DNA of 42,351 nt. Origin: Zopfochytrium polystomum. Taxonomy: Eukaryota > Chytridiomycota > Chytridiomycetes > Chytridiales > Chytridiaceae. Shown in pieces: positions 9,954 through 20,715 of the stretch (positions are counted from its first letter, which is position 1; each line of letters opens with the position of its first letter). Made by a program: the position numbers and the translations under genes. The notes under the pieces were generated by a model. It made no database searches and was not told the origin of the DNA. It saw only the letters and a program-made list of their open reading frames with translations. Location: the NCBI GenBank assembly GCA_025765615.1, contig JAIVFJ010000431.1, positions 1 through 42,351 of the forward strand. Direction: 5' to 3'.

Positions 9954-10136
9954 CCAAACATTCCCCCTTCTCCCCCTTTTGCACTCCACAACCACCTCTT
10001 CCTTCCCGCTCCTCTCCCTGTCGCTTCGTCTAATTCCCCTTAGCACAAGCTGCATACCCCTCGTAATCCTCATCGACGAGCGCTGGGAACGAAAATCCTT
10101 TCATCCTTGGAGCTGTGGAGCCGGTCGACGACGCAA

Positions 10137-12920
10137 ATGACCCAACAACAAGAAATGGTCCAAAAATCGGACGGTGTGTATTTTCGTTGCCTTGCATCGC
10201 GAACTTTCCCCTTCTTCCCTCGCGACACCGAGGAAAACAAATAAACTGAAATGGCATTCAAATTCTAGGCTATGACCAAGCCGTCATCTCAGAAGCCGAG
10301 CTCGAACTCGCGGTCGAGCGCAAGATTGAGCAGGAGAAGATGGGCGCGAACGTTGACCCCGAGAGGTTCGTTCCTTCGCCCGAGTGTCCTCTTGTGACTA
10401 TTACTAAAGCCCTAAAAACTTCTTTTCTGTTTCCCTCCTCCACAACAAATTATTAGTGGCGAGTACTTGGACGAGATTTACGACATCGTCGATGCGGTCG
10501 TCCCGCGCACCGACGACCCCACTCTCCCCGCATTCACATTCCGTGTCATCATTCTTGGTCTCGGCTTCAACATTCTCCTTGCCACGGTTAACACCTTGTT
10601 CATGTTCAGGACCAACTACTTTGTACGTTTTCCGTTTCCCCTAGTTTCCTTTGCAACAACTATAAAGCTGACTATTACCATGCTAATCTTTCTGCTCTGC
10701 CAACGAATGCAGTCCCTGAACCCCTTCATTGGTGTCCTCATTGCATACCCTCTCGGCATCATCATGTCGTGGATCCTTCCCACGACCAAGTTCTGGGGCG
10801 GCCTCACGCTCAACCCCGGCAAGTTCAACCACAAGGAGCACGCCCTCATCTACGTTGCCTGCTCCACGGCCGCATACCCGGCGTACGCCCTGTACAACAT
10901 TATCGGCCAAAAATACCAGCTCTACCAGGCCGACCTCACGACCGTCGCGTGCGTCTTTTTCGGCATCGTCACCCAATGCTTCGGGTACGGTCTCGCCGGT
11001 CTCTGCCGCCGCTACCTCGTTCGCCCCGCCGCCATGCTGTGGCCCGGCAACCTGTCTACCATCGCGCTGCTCAACTCGCTCCACGACACGAGCGGCAACG
11101 CAGACGGCAAGCTCAAGCTCTCGCGGTTCTCCTTCTTCTGGATCGTCACGGGCATCATGTTCGTGTGGGAGTTCTTCCCGCTCTTCATCGCGCCCATCTT
11201 TGTGTCCATCTCGCTCCTTTGCTACATGGCGCCCAAGCTCTCCGAGAACTCGACCATCCCGCACTCGTACTCCGCCAAGGTGCTCCGCGGCCTGGGCTCG
11301 GCGGCGCCGAACGGCGGGCTGGGCTTCCTCGCCATCTCCTTCGACTGGTCGGTAGTCGGGTACCAGGCGCCGATCACGACTCCGCTGTGGGCCTTGCTGA
11401 ACCAGATCCTGGGCGTGTGGTTCATGCTGTACGTGGTGACGCCGCTGGTGTGGGTGAACAACGGGTTCGGCAAGGACTTTGAGATGGGTACGAACCCGAT
11501 CGACGGGCCGAACGGGACGGGGCGGTTCCCGCTCGGGTTCTCTCTCAACTCGCCGGCGCTGTTCGACAACAACGGCACGTACGTCGCGTCGCGGTCGCTG
11601 GTGGACAAGGCGACACTGACGCTGAAAGAGGCGACGTACAACAAGCTCGCGCCTGTACGGATTACCGCGTACTTTGCCGTCGAGTACTTGGCGTCGTTCA
11701 TCGTGTTTATCGCCGCGCTGGTGCATGTTGGCCTGTGGTATGGCGCGGACATTTGGCGGCGCTTCCGCACAGCTATCCGCGACCTCGACACGTCGGACGT
11801 CCACGCCCGCATGATGGACGTGTACCCGGACGTGCCGGACCTGTGGTACATCATCCTGCTCGTCGTCAACCTCGTCGCGGGTATCGCCGTGTGCCAGTGG
11901 GGCGGTTTCGACTTGCCGTGGTGGGGCGTGATTCTCGGTCTCCTTCTTGCGGTTGTATCCATCATCCCGATCGGAACCATCCAGGCCATTTCTGGCCAGC
12001 AAATCGGCCTAAACGTCATGTCCGAGTTCCTGATCGGCCTGATCCTGCCCGGGCGCATCGCCGCCGTCATGTCGTTCAAGACGCTGTCGTACATGTCCAT
12101 GTACCAGGGCCTTCTCCTCGTCGCCGACCTCAAGCTCGGCCACTACCTCAAGATCCCCCCCCGCGCCATGTTCACAGTGCAGCTGGTCGGCACGATTCTC
12201 GCCGTGGTCATCAACGTCTTCTTCTCCTTCAACATCTACGAGTCGTTCGGGCGGTCGGAGAAGGAGGAGTACATCGTTCCGGGCGACGCGACGTCTGGCA
12301 AGATCTGGAAGCTGCAGTCCGCGGAGCCGCCGGCCGGGTGGTCCGCGACCAACTTCAACGTGTTCCTGAACGCGGGCGCGATCTGGGGGGCGATTGGCCC
12401 GGCACGATTCTTTGGCCCGGGTTCGCCGTACGTGGCGACGCTGTGGGGGTTCCTCGTCGGGTTCGTTGCGCCGTTCTTCCCGTGGGTGATGCACAAGTTC
12501 TACCCGAACGGGTTCTGGCACCTGGTCAACATCCCGATCCTGGCCGTGTTCCCCGTGCAGGTCGGCGCGTTCCGGTCCGACATGATCACGCCGCTGGTCC
12601 TGGGTATCGTCGTGAACTACTTTATCAAAAAGTACCAGCACGACTGGTGGAAGAAGTACGCTTACGTTATGTCGGCCGCGTTCGACTCGGGCACGGCCAT
12701 CGCCATCACCGTCACGTTCTTTGCGTTCACGTTCAACGCCGAGCACCAGATCATCCTGCCTTACAGCAAGGTGCAGTTCGCTGACGGCGAAGGCTGCGCT
12801 CCCGACTACTTCTTGACCTGCTCCGGCAACTACAACTACGGCAGCGCCTTTGGCAACACGTACGACCTTGCCGAGGACGCGTACTGCAGCAGCATCAACT
12901 TTGGTGGCGAGGCTGCTTGA
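10137..12920 (+). CDS. OPT-family oligopeptide transporter
   Basis: Four exons: 10137-10173, 10269-10365, 10457-10622, 10713-12920, giving 835 aa, normal for the peptide-transporter branch of the OPT family. The N-terminus was built from two small exons; the phases match (12 codons plus one base, then GYDQAVISEAELELA) and join to SGEYLDEIYDIVDAVVP. Family marks are RVIILGLGFN in the first helix, the NPG-containing TLNPGKFNHKEH, SFDWSVVGYQAPITTP, and the conserved KIPPR box (HYLKIPPRAMFTVQLVG). GAIWGAIGPARFFG and the C-terminal VNYFIKKYQHDWWKKYAYV are also typical. About 14-16 membrane helices are expected. Known relatives import tetra- and pentapeptides or glutathione with protons at the plasma membrane. 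Intron 3 (90 nt) is in frame and stop-free, so an unspliced mRNA would still encode protein with 30 extra residues (VRFPFPLVSFATT...). Confidence 0.95.
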
Positions 12921-13569
12921 TAGGCCAAAAAGCAAAAAACTCTCAAAACACTTAGCTCGTGTGCCGCCTTCATACTCTACTTTTCTTCTTTTAGCGATGT
13001 GGATTTGCTTTGTTTTTCTGGTAGCCTTTCTATGCTTTCTTGTTGCCAAACTCGCCACCAAGTAACCGCCACCTTCTCAACTTTCCCTTCCCCCAACTAT
13101 CGCTCTCCCACCTTTCGAAATTGACCTTATTTTACCACCAACCCCACCCCACCCACCACCCCGTGCTCCCCCTGAATGTAGTCTGAACCGAGAGGAAGGT
13201 TCGCCTGCACCTGTACGCAGAGCCCTTCTACTGCTGGGAGCGGAAGCGAACGAGAAAAAGGGGGAGCGCCCACAAGACGCTCTCTGTTTCTCTCGTCCTC
13301 CTTCCAATTGCCACCCCGGCAGGTTCTCTGGTTTTTCAGACGTTGTCAGGCGCACATTGGACAAAAAAATGGCTGCTGCGTGCGGGGACCTTCAACGGAA
13401 AAAAGAGTAACAAAGATTTCGTTTGAAAAAGCAACAGCTGAGGCGAGAGGATCACACCTTTGTTTCAAAGAATGCGCATCGCACAACCGTTCAACTCGAA
13501 TGTGGAAAAAAAGAGCAAAACAAAATCACAAGAGGCAACCCAGGAAACCACTCACAATTAAACACATGC
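12921..13569. other. 3' flank of OPT gene and intergenic spacer
   Basis: A-, T- and C-rich spacer with no supported gene. The coding-like minus-strand sequence at 13600-13740 belongs to the duplicated membrane-protein 3' end described with the next gene. Confidence 0.5.
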
Positions 13570-13571
13570 AC

Positions 13572-13870
13572 AAAAAAAAAAAAAAAAAAAAAAAACCCAT
13601 TTCCCACTGCACTACGAAAACAGGCCGGCAGCCCACATAGTCCCGCATCAACGCCAACAACATGACGCTAGGCGGGGGCGGCGTGCACCACCACCTGATC
13701 GACCAAAACAACTCCCAACGACCCGCGACCCGCGACAAGCGCCCTCAACCCGGCACCCATCTCGGCCGGTGACTTACCCGTCCACAACAGCGTGACGGAC
13801 GCGGCAATATTAGTGACGGGGTAAACCACCAGACACGCGCCGGCGGCCTGGACGGCGGTGTCCGTAATTC
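13572..13870 (-). repeat. Duplicated 3' end of the multi-pass membrane-protein gene
   Basis: Read on the minus strand from 13870, the DNA follows the 3' part of the gene at 35553-36206 from GAATTACGGACACCGCC onward. It passes through the region encoding WSIRWW and TPPPPSV, through the GTTTTCGTAG stop region, and into a T-run (24 T here, 18 T at 36235-36252). The copy has diverged and carries indels, so the original frame is broken. Its 5' edge is next to a run of 13 G (13875-13887). Confidence 0.9.
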
Positions 13871-15499
13871 GCGCGGGGGGGGGGGGGCGCGGATGGCGAT
13901 CGACCTGCGCGGCGGCCGCCGCAGCAACGACGCCAGTGGGTGGGTAACTGCGCGTTGCAAACAGTAGCATTCGCGCGCAACGCAGGAGCATCTTGGCGAC
14001 ACGCTTCTTCTCCGCCGCCACAGACACGTACAACCTGCCGATTCCGGCTTCGGCCCAACGCCGCCTGCGCCGGTCTTCGAGCTGCTCGGTGGGGAGGAGC
14101 CCGTCGCATAGCCAAGGGTTGACGGCCGCGGCGTCGATAACGGATTCCGGAGGGATTCGTTCGGGGCTGTAGGGGCTGCGCATGTCCATGGTGGTCACGG
14201 TCGAAAGGCGCAGCGCAGAAGCGATTTCAGCTTCACAGTCCACTGTCCAGGGCGTCCATTCCGAGCATCGGACCACATCCAGCTTGCAGTGGCGCGAGGC
14301 CGCGAACAACGCTGCAACGCTGCTGGCGCTGAAGGGGCCGCGAAGAACGAGTTCGCGGAGGTTGGCGCCACGGCTGAGGACTTGAACGATGCGTTGGACC
14401 GAGGTGTCGGAAGGAGACCATGGCAAAGTAAGAGACTGCAGTGGCGAGGAAGATAGATATCCAAGCGCATGGCGGACGCGGGCTCCCATAGTTTCTTCTA
14501 ATCTTTTCACAGATGACCGTATGATCAAAGAGACCAGACACTTCGATCGCAGGAGGGCGTCGACGGCGTCAGCGACGACTTCTTCTTCCAAGAGGACTTG
14601 GCCGTCCATTCTGTCGCGACTGTATCGAATTGTCAATTCCAGATGCTTCAGTTGATTCTGTCCGCCGGATGCCAGCCCCGCGATAAACGCTGGAAGGCAA
14701 TCCGTCCAAATACGCAATTTCAGAGACTTGATGTTTGGCGACAAGGAGACCACGCGTCCCAATCCCCCAGCTACCGCTTCAATGGCCAAATAGTCTCGTT
14801 CAAAGTGCAGCTCCTCCACCGAACGAGCCTGAAACAAGCACTCCAGTTGCCTTTTGAAAAGGACCGGATCTTCCCATTTCCATTTAATTCGCTGCATATT
14901 CAAGGTTTGAATGCGGCAAGATGGAGAGCTCAAAAACTCTCCGACAGTGAAGAGGCTCTGGTCACTGAGGTCGCAGAAAAATGCGACTGATTGAACGCGA
15001 AACGATGACGACGTATGGAAAAATGCCGAGTTGAACGTTTCGAACACAGCAAGGTATGCCTGGTCGCCGTTGATGGAGAAGTGGACGTCCAATGGGATCG
15101 GGTGTGGAATCGCATTGATCGAGTGATGCCGCAGTATAGCATTGAAAAAGGCGACCGCCGGCATGGGTTCATCCGTGTCCTTGTTGACCAAGCTGTACAG
15201 CTTGTTCATGCCATGGCGAATCCACAGCTTCTTGGTCTTGTCGAATCCGATGCCGATGTGAAGCTCGGACCACGGACGCGCCGAAAGCATTTGTTCCACG
15301 AAACGGTCTGCCTCAGTTCGAATTCGCACGCGATGTGAAGTGTTTCCCTCGTAGAAGGCGAAAGGCTAGAACGTGATGCGCACGGGGGAAACGGGAGGAA
15401 TGGAGGCAGAAACATGAGACCACGGATTATTGGGTAAGCGGCTGCGAGCCTTACATGTCTCTTCAACAGCGCCATGATGTAGGGATTCAATGACGCCAT
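13668..15499 (-). CDS. LRR-family protein, copy 1; chimeric 3' end
   Basis: Two exons: 15499-15455 (MASLNPYIMALLKRH) and 15365-13668, phase 0, 580 aa. Exon 2 opens PFAFYEGNTSHRVRI, then EADRFVEQMLSARPWSEL. The central part has irregular leucine-rich repeats (SPNIKSLKLRIW, LKHLELTIRY, SSPLQSLTLPWSPSD, GANLRELVLRG, HCKLDVVRC). A conserved block follows (AAVNPWLCDGLL, GRLYVSVAAEKKRVAKMLLRCARMLLFA). Up to about residue 480 it matches the copies at 25153, 28343 and 41311. The family's own C-terminal module (DWYGxMEERAFVWRCAAFR) is missing. After PRPPPP the sequence switches to the duplicated 3' end of the membrane-protein gene (ITDTAVQAAGACLVVYPV, LLWTGKSPAEMGAGLR), then leaves that frame and stops. 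The 45-nt first exon has an equal-sized counterpart in the pseudogene at 22098. Function unknown; the repeats suggest protein binding. Confidence 0.8.
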
Positions 15500-15713
15500 A
15501 TCGAGGAGTTGTTGGCCGATCGAATTCGAAAATAGAACTGACTTTGGCGCCACTTTCGAAGCTGGGGGACCGTGACGTTTGCAGAGAGATTGGGGAGATG
15601 CCAGTAGATTCGACAAAGTGGAGGGGCGGTGAGCCGAAGTCGTGATCGCGTAGCGTAGTGCGGACCTAGACGCGGATGGGGCGCAGCCGTGCTCACAACC
15701 GAAAAAAGGCCAA

Positions 15714-15877
15714 ATGCGCGCCACCAGCTTCGCCTTCCTCTAACGCCGTCGAGGAGATCGCTCCCTTCTTCCCTCCCAACCAGCGCCACGCTTCATCGCC
15801 TCCCGCTGCTTCAGGCAGAGTCCTTCCGCAACAGCTCCGCTCTCGAGTTTGACGTCGTCAGCAGGCGCAACGACACT
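15714..15877 (+). pseudogene. Truncated 5' fragment of an ankyrin-family gene
   Basis: About 165 bp match the start of the ankyrin gene at 21849 (encoding HQLRLPPHAVEEIAPFF and LPLLQAESFRNSYALEFD). The ATG at 15714 is followed after nine codons by TAA, short deletions remove codons, and similarity ends near ACGACAC. It lies 214 bp from the LRR copy 1 start in divergent orientation, as in the intact ankyrin/LRR arrangement at 21-22 kb. Confidence 0.8.
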
Positions 15878-16459
15878 TTAAACCATGTGTCCAAGAGAGC
15901 AAGTCGCTGGTGCGCACCAATCCATCCATCTGCGCTGCGACCGTGGCGGTGCACGTGGGGCAGCTTCCAAAGAAAGATCTGGACCCAATACGCGTCGATG
16001 CGCCCGTTTAGTGTCCCGGTAGAGCAAAGGACAATCAGCGATCCGTACCGTCCGGCGGCGCAGGTCACGAGCAACGTCGTCCACGCCGCTCCCGACGCCG
16101 TTGGCGGACCGTCAAGGTATGTGGAGAATGTGAATCCGAGCCCGCTGTCCGACTTTATAACGCGATAGATTTTTGCACGGGGATGGTTGCGTCTGTATTA
16201 TAGGGAGGCGTGGTGGGTTCGTAAAATGTGTTGGTATTGACTCCTCGAAATTTATATCGTTATGCACTACTAAGTATATCCATGATGCTCCCATCTCGTT
16301 GGAAGCCATGCTCAGAGTAATGAGTAAAGTTTTTTCAGCGGATGCGCCCGGCGGAAGAAATGTGGGGACTCTTGAACTGGGTGTGATTACATGTGAACAG
16401 AACAGAACACAAGTTTTCCGGCACCTTTTCGCTCACGCGTGGCTGAGCCACCGTGAAGC
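15878..16459. other. Unresolved GC-rich segment
   Basis: No stop codons for long stretches on both strands (minus-strand frame about 15880-16199 and two plus-strand frames). None shows a domain, and several frames look equally coding-like, so I call no gene. A minus-strand TATAAAG occurs near 16152-16158. Confidence 0.4.
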
Positions 16460-17354
16460 ATGGCCCAACGACCCGACGAGGAACGGACGCCCACGAAGGT
16501 GGCGATCGTGGGCGATGGGGCATCCGGAAAGAGGAGCCTGCTGCGCGCATTCGTCGACAGTTGTCCAGATGTGAGCGATCGTTGCGATTGGGGGGACCGA
16601 ATCACCGCGATCAACGGCTATTTCTGACCTGCGCTATCTTGCCAGAGCGTCAGAATCGATGATTCGTCTGCAACCGTTCACATCATCGCTGATGGACAGA
16701 CCGACACACTCGAGCTCTGGACGGACGGCTCCTACGACCGACTTCGACCGCTTGTCCTAACCATCAGCACCGTTGTGCTGATCTGCTTCAGTGTCATTTC
16801 GCCGATGTCATTTGAGGACGTTGTAGAAAGGGTTTGTGTTGAGATTTTCTCTGCCGTGGGTGAATAGTCAATTCACTCACTCGCAGCAATCGAAAAAACA
16901 CAGTGGATGCCAGAGGTTGACTACTATTGCCCACCGCGACACGTTATTTTGGTTTGCTGCAGGAAAGATTTGAGAGAGGATGCAGAAACCGTGGCGTACC
17001 TGTCGCAATACCATATGACGCCGATCACAACGTTTCAGGTGACCGTTTATAACTTTGTCCATGAGTGAGAATGGGGAGTGTTTCTTCGGAAAGGGGGTGT
17101 GTGATTGGATTCTTTCCTTCTTACGATGGTGCACTCGCACCCCTTTCCACCGGCTGCAGGGCATCAAAGCAGCTGCACGAATTGGAGCTTACCGCTACGT
17201 GGAATGCAGTTCACTAACAGGTGAAGGTGTGAAGGAGTTACTGGAGCACGCCGCGCGGGCTTCGCGCATCACCCTCGAACGAGGGGCTACACAAGCCGAC
17301 CGCGAGCGGGAACGAAAGCGACACCGCTATCGGAGCAGGTGCATCGTGCTCTGA
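16460..17354 (+). CDS. Divergent Rho-family GTPase-like protein with CAAX box
   Basis: Four exons, all phase 0: 16460-16570, 16646-16831, 16904-17038, 17160-17354; 208 aa, normal for Rho proteins. The Rho scaffold is clear: KVAIVGDGASGKRSLL (G1), YDRLRPLVLTISTVVLICFS, SPMSFEDVVERWMPEVDYYCP across the exon 2/3 junction, GAYRYVECSSLTGEGVKEL (G5-like ECSSLT), a basic tail and C-terminal CIVL, a prenylation-type CAAX box. Catalytic positions have decayed. The P-loop ends GKR, not GK(T/S), so the Mg-binding side chain is missing. Switch II DTAGQ is replaced by WTDGSYDR, losing the Gln for hydrolysis, and G4 reads CRKD. It is therefore probably not a normal GTPase switch: a pseudo-GTPase, or a gene under relaxed selection. 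The intact frame across four exons argues for expression. A decayed tandem copy follows. Confidence 0.8.
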
Positions 17355-17619
17355 GGAATTTGTTCATTACAAGTTTAGCTTGCGTTTTTTCTTTCATCTT
17401 GCTTGGCTCGACCTTTTTTGGGACGAAGGGGAAGCCAATATAAGGGCTTTGAATACTTTCGCGCTCCTTGGCTTCTTTGGATCCATCGGTAGTCGCATCT
17501 CGGGGGAAGAGAAGCTCATTGTTGGAGTGAGCAACACTTACTCCATCGTTGCACCCAGCGAAAGAAAAGTGCAGTGGCGAATTTTAAGTGAGAACTTGCT
17601 TTTGGTTTCAGGGGTGGCT

Positions 17620-18175
17620 GAGCAACCGAGGAGTGCACCAGACTGGACCAGGAAGCCCGTGCAGGTGGCGAGCATGGGCGACGTGGCGTGCGAAATGTCG
17701 ACGCTGATTAACGCGTTCGCCGACAGTTACCAGAAGTGAGGGATCGGTTTGATGACGGGACCCCTCACTTTCTGCTCAATCTGAATGTGGTTGGAAAGCG
17801 TTGTCGAACAGTTTTGCCTTTGAATTCGTCTGCTTGTGGTGGAGTCATTCCGTCTGACTTCCAAAGAAAAATATTAAGTGGGTGCCAGCCGTGAACAACA
17901 TTTGGCCGCCGCGACACATCATTCTAACGCAGCGATTGCAGCGCACCTGGCTGAACACGATGCGAGGCCGATCACAACTTCGCAGGTTTTATTTGCTTTG
18001 TGAATGTTGCCCTTGATTGAAAGTGTGATGCGCCTGTTCCCTATTTCCCCCTGCTGGGTATTTTGGCAGCCGCACGAATAGGTGCGTACCAGTACGTGGA
18101 GTGCACTTCGTGACGGGTGAACGTGTGAATGAGTTACTAGAGCACGGACGACGTCGATTACCCGACGGAACCAGG
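17620..18175 (+). pseudogene. Tandem decayed copy of the Rho-like gene
   Basis: Exon 1 similarity is at about 17660-17738 (VASMGDVACEMSTLINAFA, P-loop lost). Exon 2 (186 nt in the parent) is absent. Exon 3 similarity begins near 17880 (WVPAVNNIWPPRHIIL), then loses frame. Exon 4 similarity (AARIGAYQYVECTS, about 18070-18115) ends in TGA. The flank after it repeats the parent's 3' flank (CTTGCTTGGCTCGACC at 17398 and 18252), which shows a tandem duplication followed by internal deletion. Confidence 0.75.
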
Positions 18176-18943
18176 AACGCGGCGCTGCGAATGGAGCGGG
18201 TGCATTTTGCTTTGATGCTTTTGGATTTCGACTGCTTTTATTACTTTACACTTGCTTGGCTCGACCGCGTTCGCTTGCGAGATTTGCGGTTTTCTTCAAC
18301 TTTCGTTTTTGGCCTCATTGGACAAAGTCTGAGGTGGTGTGCGCGTTTGGAGACCTTAAAATCGATGGGTTGATTTGGAATAAGTTGAAGTTAGCGGCTT
18401 ACATACGGGTTGTTGAACATTTGAAATGCTTAGTACTACGAGAATCGCACAAAAATCATACCCTCATCGATTTCATTCTTGATAAGGATTGTATTATACA
18501 CGAGTTTGCGGCTTCTTGGGCGCGCGTCTCGACCCACGATGTACGACCGGATCTCCGCAGGACCTCTAACATTGCACGCTCTCGATCTGAAGGGCCAACA
18601 ACATTCACACGTGAAAAATGAAACCGAGAGGGAGGAAAAAAGCCCAGGCGCAGGCACGTGACCTCAAGCTGCTTTTTTTTTTTTTTTTTTTTTTCGCGTG
18701 GTGGCGTGGTCTGGCTTCCTTCCTTTTTCGGCGAAAGCCAAGCGTCCATTCAACACAAGCAAAAGCAACAGAAGACAACCTCCGAACCCCTTCCTTACCG
18801 TCTTTGTGCCATTGGGCAAGCGACAGACTGCCCAAAAAGAGGGGTGTGGGTGGGTGGTTCGGGTTCGGAGCGGCTGGTGGAATCACATCGCTCATTGTGA
18901 CAAGGCGGCTTCACACCGCCACCCGCTCGCTGGGAGAGAGACG
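18176..18943. other. Intergenic spacer
   Basis: Contains the duplicated 3' flank of the Rho-like gene and a T-run of about 23 bases (18673-18694). No supported gene until the DM9 gene promoter. Confidence 0.5.
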
Positions 18944-18951
18944 TATAAAAA
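18944..18951 (+). promoter_or_regulatory. TATA box of the CBM/DM9 gene
   Basis: TATAAAAA 147 bp upstream of the ATG at 19091, followed by a leader with a CAA repeat (18987-19011). The Ctr gene leader has a similar CAA repeat directly before its ATG. Confidence 0.65.
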
Positions 18952-19090
18952 CAAGCCTGCCCAACTCCCGCTTCACCCACAAGAACAGCAACAACAACAA
19001 CAACAACAACAGCCTCCACACCAACCCCACCACCCCGTCGTCCACCGTCTCTGTCCTCAACAACCCACCCACAATCAGCCGCACGCAACA

Positions 19091-20395
19091 ATGACTAACG
19101 AATGTGAGTCCACCGCTCGCGATGCTTGATAACCTTCCCAGCCACCCCGATTGTCCGACGCGTCCGCCTCCGCCACCGCGTTTGATCTTTGCACCACTCC
19201 TCGCGTCATTGTCCCACTTCATGCTTTAATGACCGCTTTCACCACGCAGGGCAACCCCAAACGAACTACACTGCCGGCTCTCGAGTGACATATGAGGGTG
19301 TCACTTACACGGTTATCCAGGTATTTCTGTGCCAGAGGCCCGTCTTCTCGTTGGGACGGAGAGCGTTGCTGACGTCGACGTTGATTGTAGCCCCACATGT
19401 CGCAAGTCGGATGGCAGCCTCCGGCAACCCCGGCCCTCTGGACCCGCGTTTCGGACGGAAATGCTCCGTCGTATGGCGGTATGGCTGGCTACACTCAACC
19501 GCAGACGGGATACGGTGCGCAACAGACAGGATACGGCGCCCCGCAGACCGGCTACAGCGCACCTCAACCTGGTTACGACGCCCCCCAAACATACGCCGCA
19601 TCTGGCTACGACTCCCAGCAACAGCAGGCGGCTCCTGCTGAACAGAAGGGTCCCAACACGGCGATGGTGGGTTTCACATCGTGGTTCCGCAACACGCACT
19701 GCAGTCATCTAACCTTTTCGCGCAATCCCCACAGCTCGTCGGTGGAATCATTGCTGGCGCTGCGGTCCTCGGCGCTGGGGCGTACGCCGTGCACAAATTC
19801 TCAGAGAACCACTCGGAGGATCAGAAACAACAGCAGTGGATCCAGGCCGTCTCAGCCCAGCAGCAGCAAACTCGAGGTGGGCCGGTCTACTGGTGCCTGT
19901 GCGAGGGAAAGAACATTCCGAACGACGCTATCCAGCTCGGCACCGACAGCGACGGCGAGCCTCTCTACGCCGGCCGCTGCTACTTCCAGAATGGCGTGCA
20001 AATCGGCAAAGCCGGACGGAAGTTTGGCCTGAACATCCCATTTGTATGTTGCACGCATCGGGACAGTTTGGTCCTTCTTCTAATTACTTCTTGCTCCTTC
20101 ACGAAAATAGGGCGGCAAGGAGGTGAACCTCCAAAAGGGGTACCAGGTCCTCTGTGGAAACCCGAACGCAATCAAGATGGTTGCCACCCAGGGCTGCGCC
20201 AACCCGCAATCTCTCGGCTGTCGTGTTGTCGAGGGCGGCAACGAGGCCGACGGCACTCCTCTCTTTGTCGGAGTCGTCGACATGCCCGGCAAAGGCGTCT
20301 GCCCTGGCAAGATTGGACCCAAGATCAATGGCATTTTGGTTCCGTACGGTGGGAAGGAGCAAACCTACGGCACGTACCGTATGTTGGCAATGTGA
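19091..20395 (+). CDS. Chitin-binding (CBM5/12) - membrane helix - DM9 (DUF3421) protein
   Basis: Five exons: 19091-19103, 19250-19320, 19391-19666, 19735-20043, 20111-20395; 317 aa. Residues 5-47 form a CBM5/12-type carbohydrate module (YTAGSRVTYEGVTYTVIQ, HMSQVGWQPP, ALWTRV). Residues about 55-115 are Gln/Gly/Tyr-rich with tandem TGYGAPQ/PGYDAPQ units. Residues 121-142 are one hydrophobic helix (LVGGIIAGAAVLGAGAYAV). Residues about 170-317 hold DM9/DUF3421 repeats (NIPNDAIQLGTDSDGEPLYAGR, then ADGTPLFVGVVDMPGKGVCPGKIG and ILVPYGGKE). CBM5/12 modules bind chitin; DM9 proteins of animals bind mannose and microbes. There is no N-terminal signal peptide, so topology depends on the single helix. 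The sugar-binding inference comes from family knowledge. The frame is intact and each exon junction matches in phase. Confidence 0.9.
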
Positions 20396-20715
20396 ATCTA
20401 CCTTGCCTCGTACCGTTATGCGTACCTTGCTACTTCATCTTTTTTTTGCATTCATTCTTCTGACATCTTTTTCGGTTTCGCGTTTGGCATGGCTATTAAG
20501 TGAGCTAGGGAAAATAAAACCCACCAGCAACAAGCATATTGATTAGTCAAGCGAACTTGCGCCTGGCCGAAGTGACTCCGTGCGAACGGGCTGGGCGATG
20601 GGTGGGTGGGTTGACGGTTCACTAAACTGGGCCACTGAGACACCGTGTCAGCACGGATGGACGGATTGGCACAGATCCGACCATCCGTTCTCTGACGCAC
20701 CGCTTACCCCTACGC

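Noticed and set aside
10683..13061. Very long minus-strand open frames opposite the OPT gene
   Set aside because: Arg/Glu/Val-rich antisense shadows of a strongly C-ending coding sequence; no domain.
13570..13600. A24 run near the chimeric junction taken as a retroposon poly(A) tail
   Set aside because: The same position at the parent gene (36235-36252) already has a T-run, so the tract was copied as DNA and is not a tail.
15878..16199. Minus-strand frame reading GFTFSTYLDGPPTAS and plus-strand frames over the same span
   Set aside because: Three frames are equally coding-like and none has a known domain, so no gene could be chosen.
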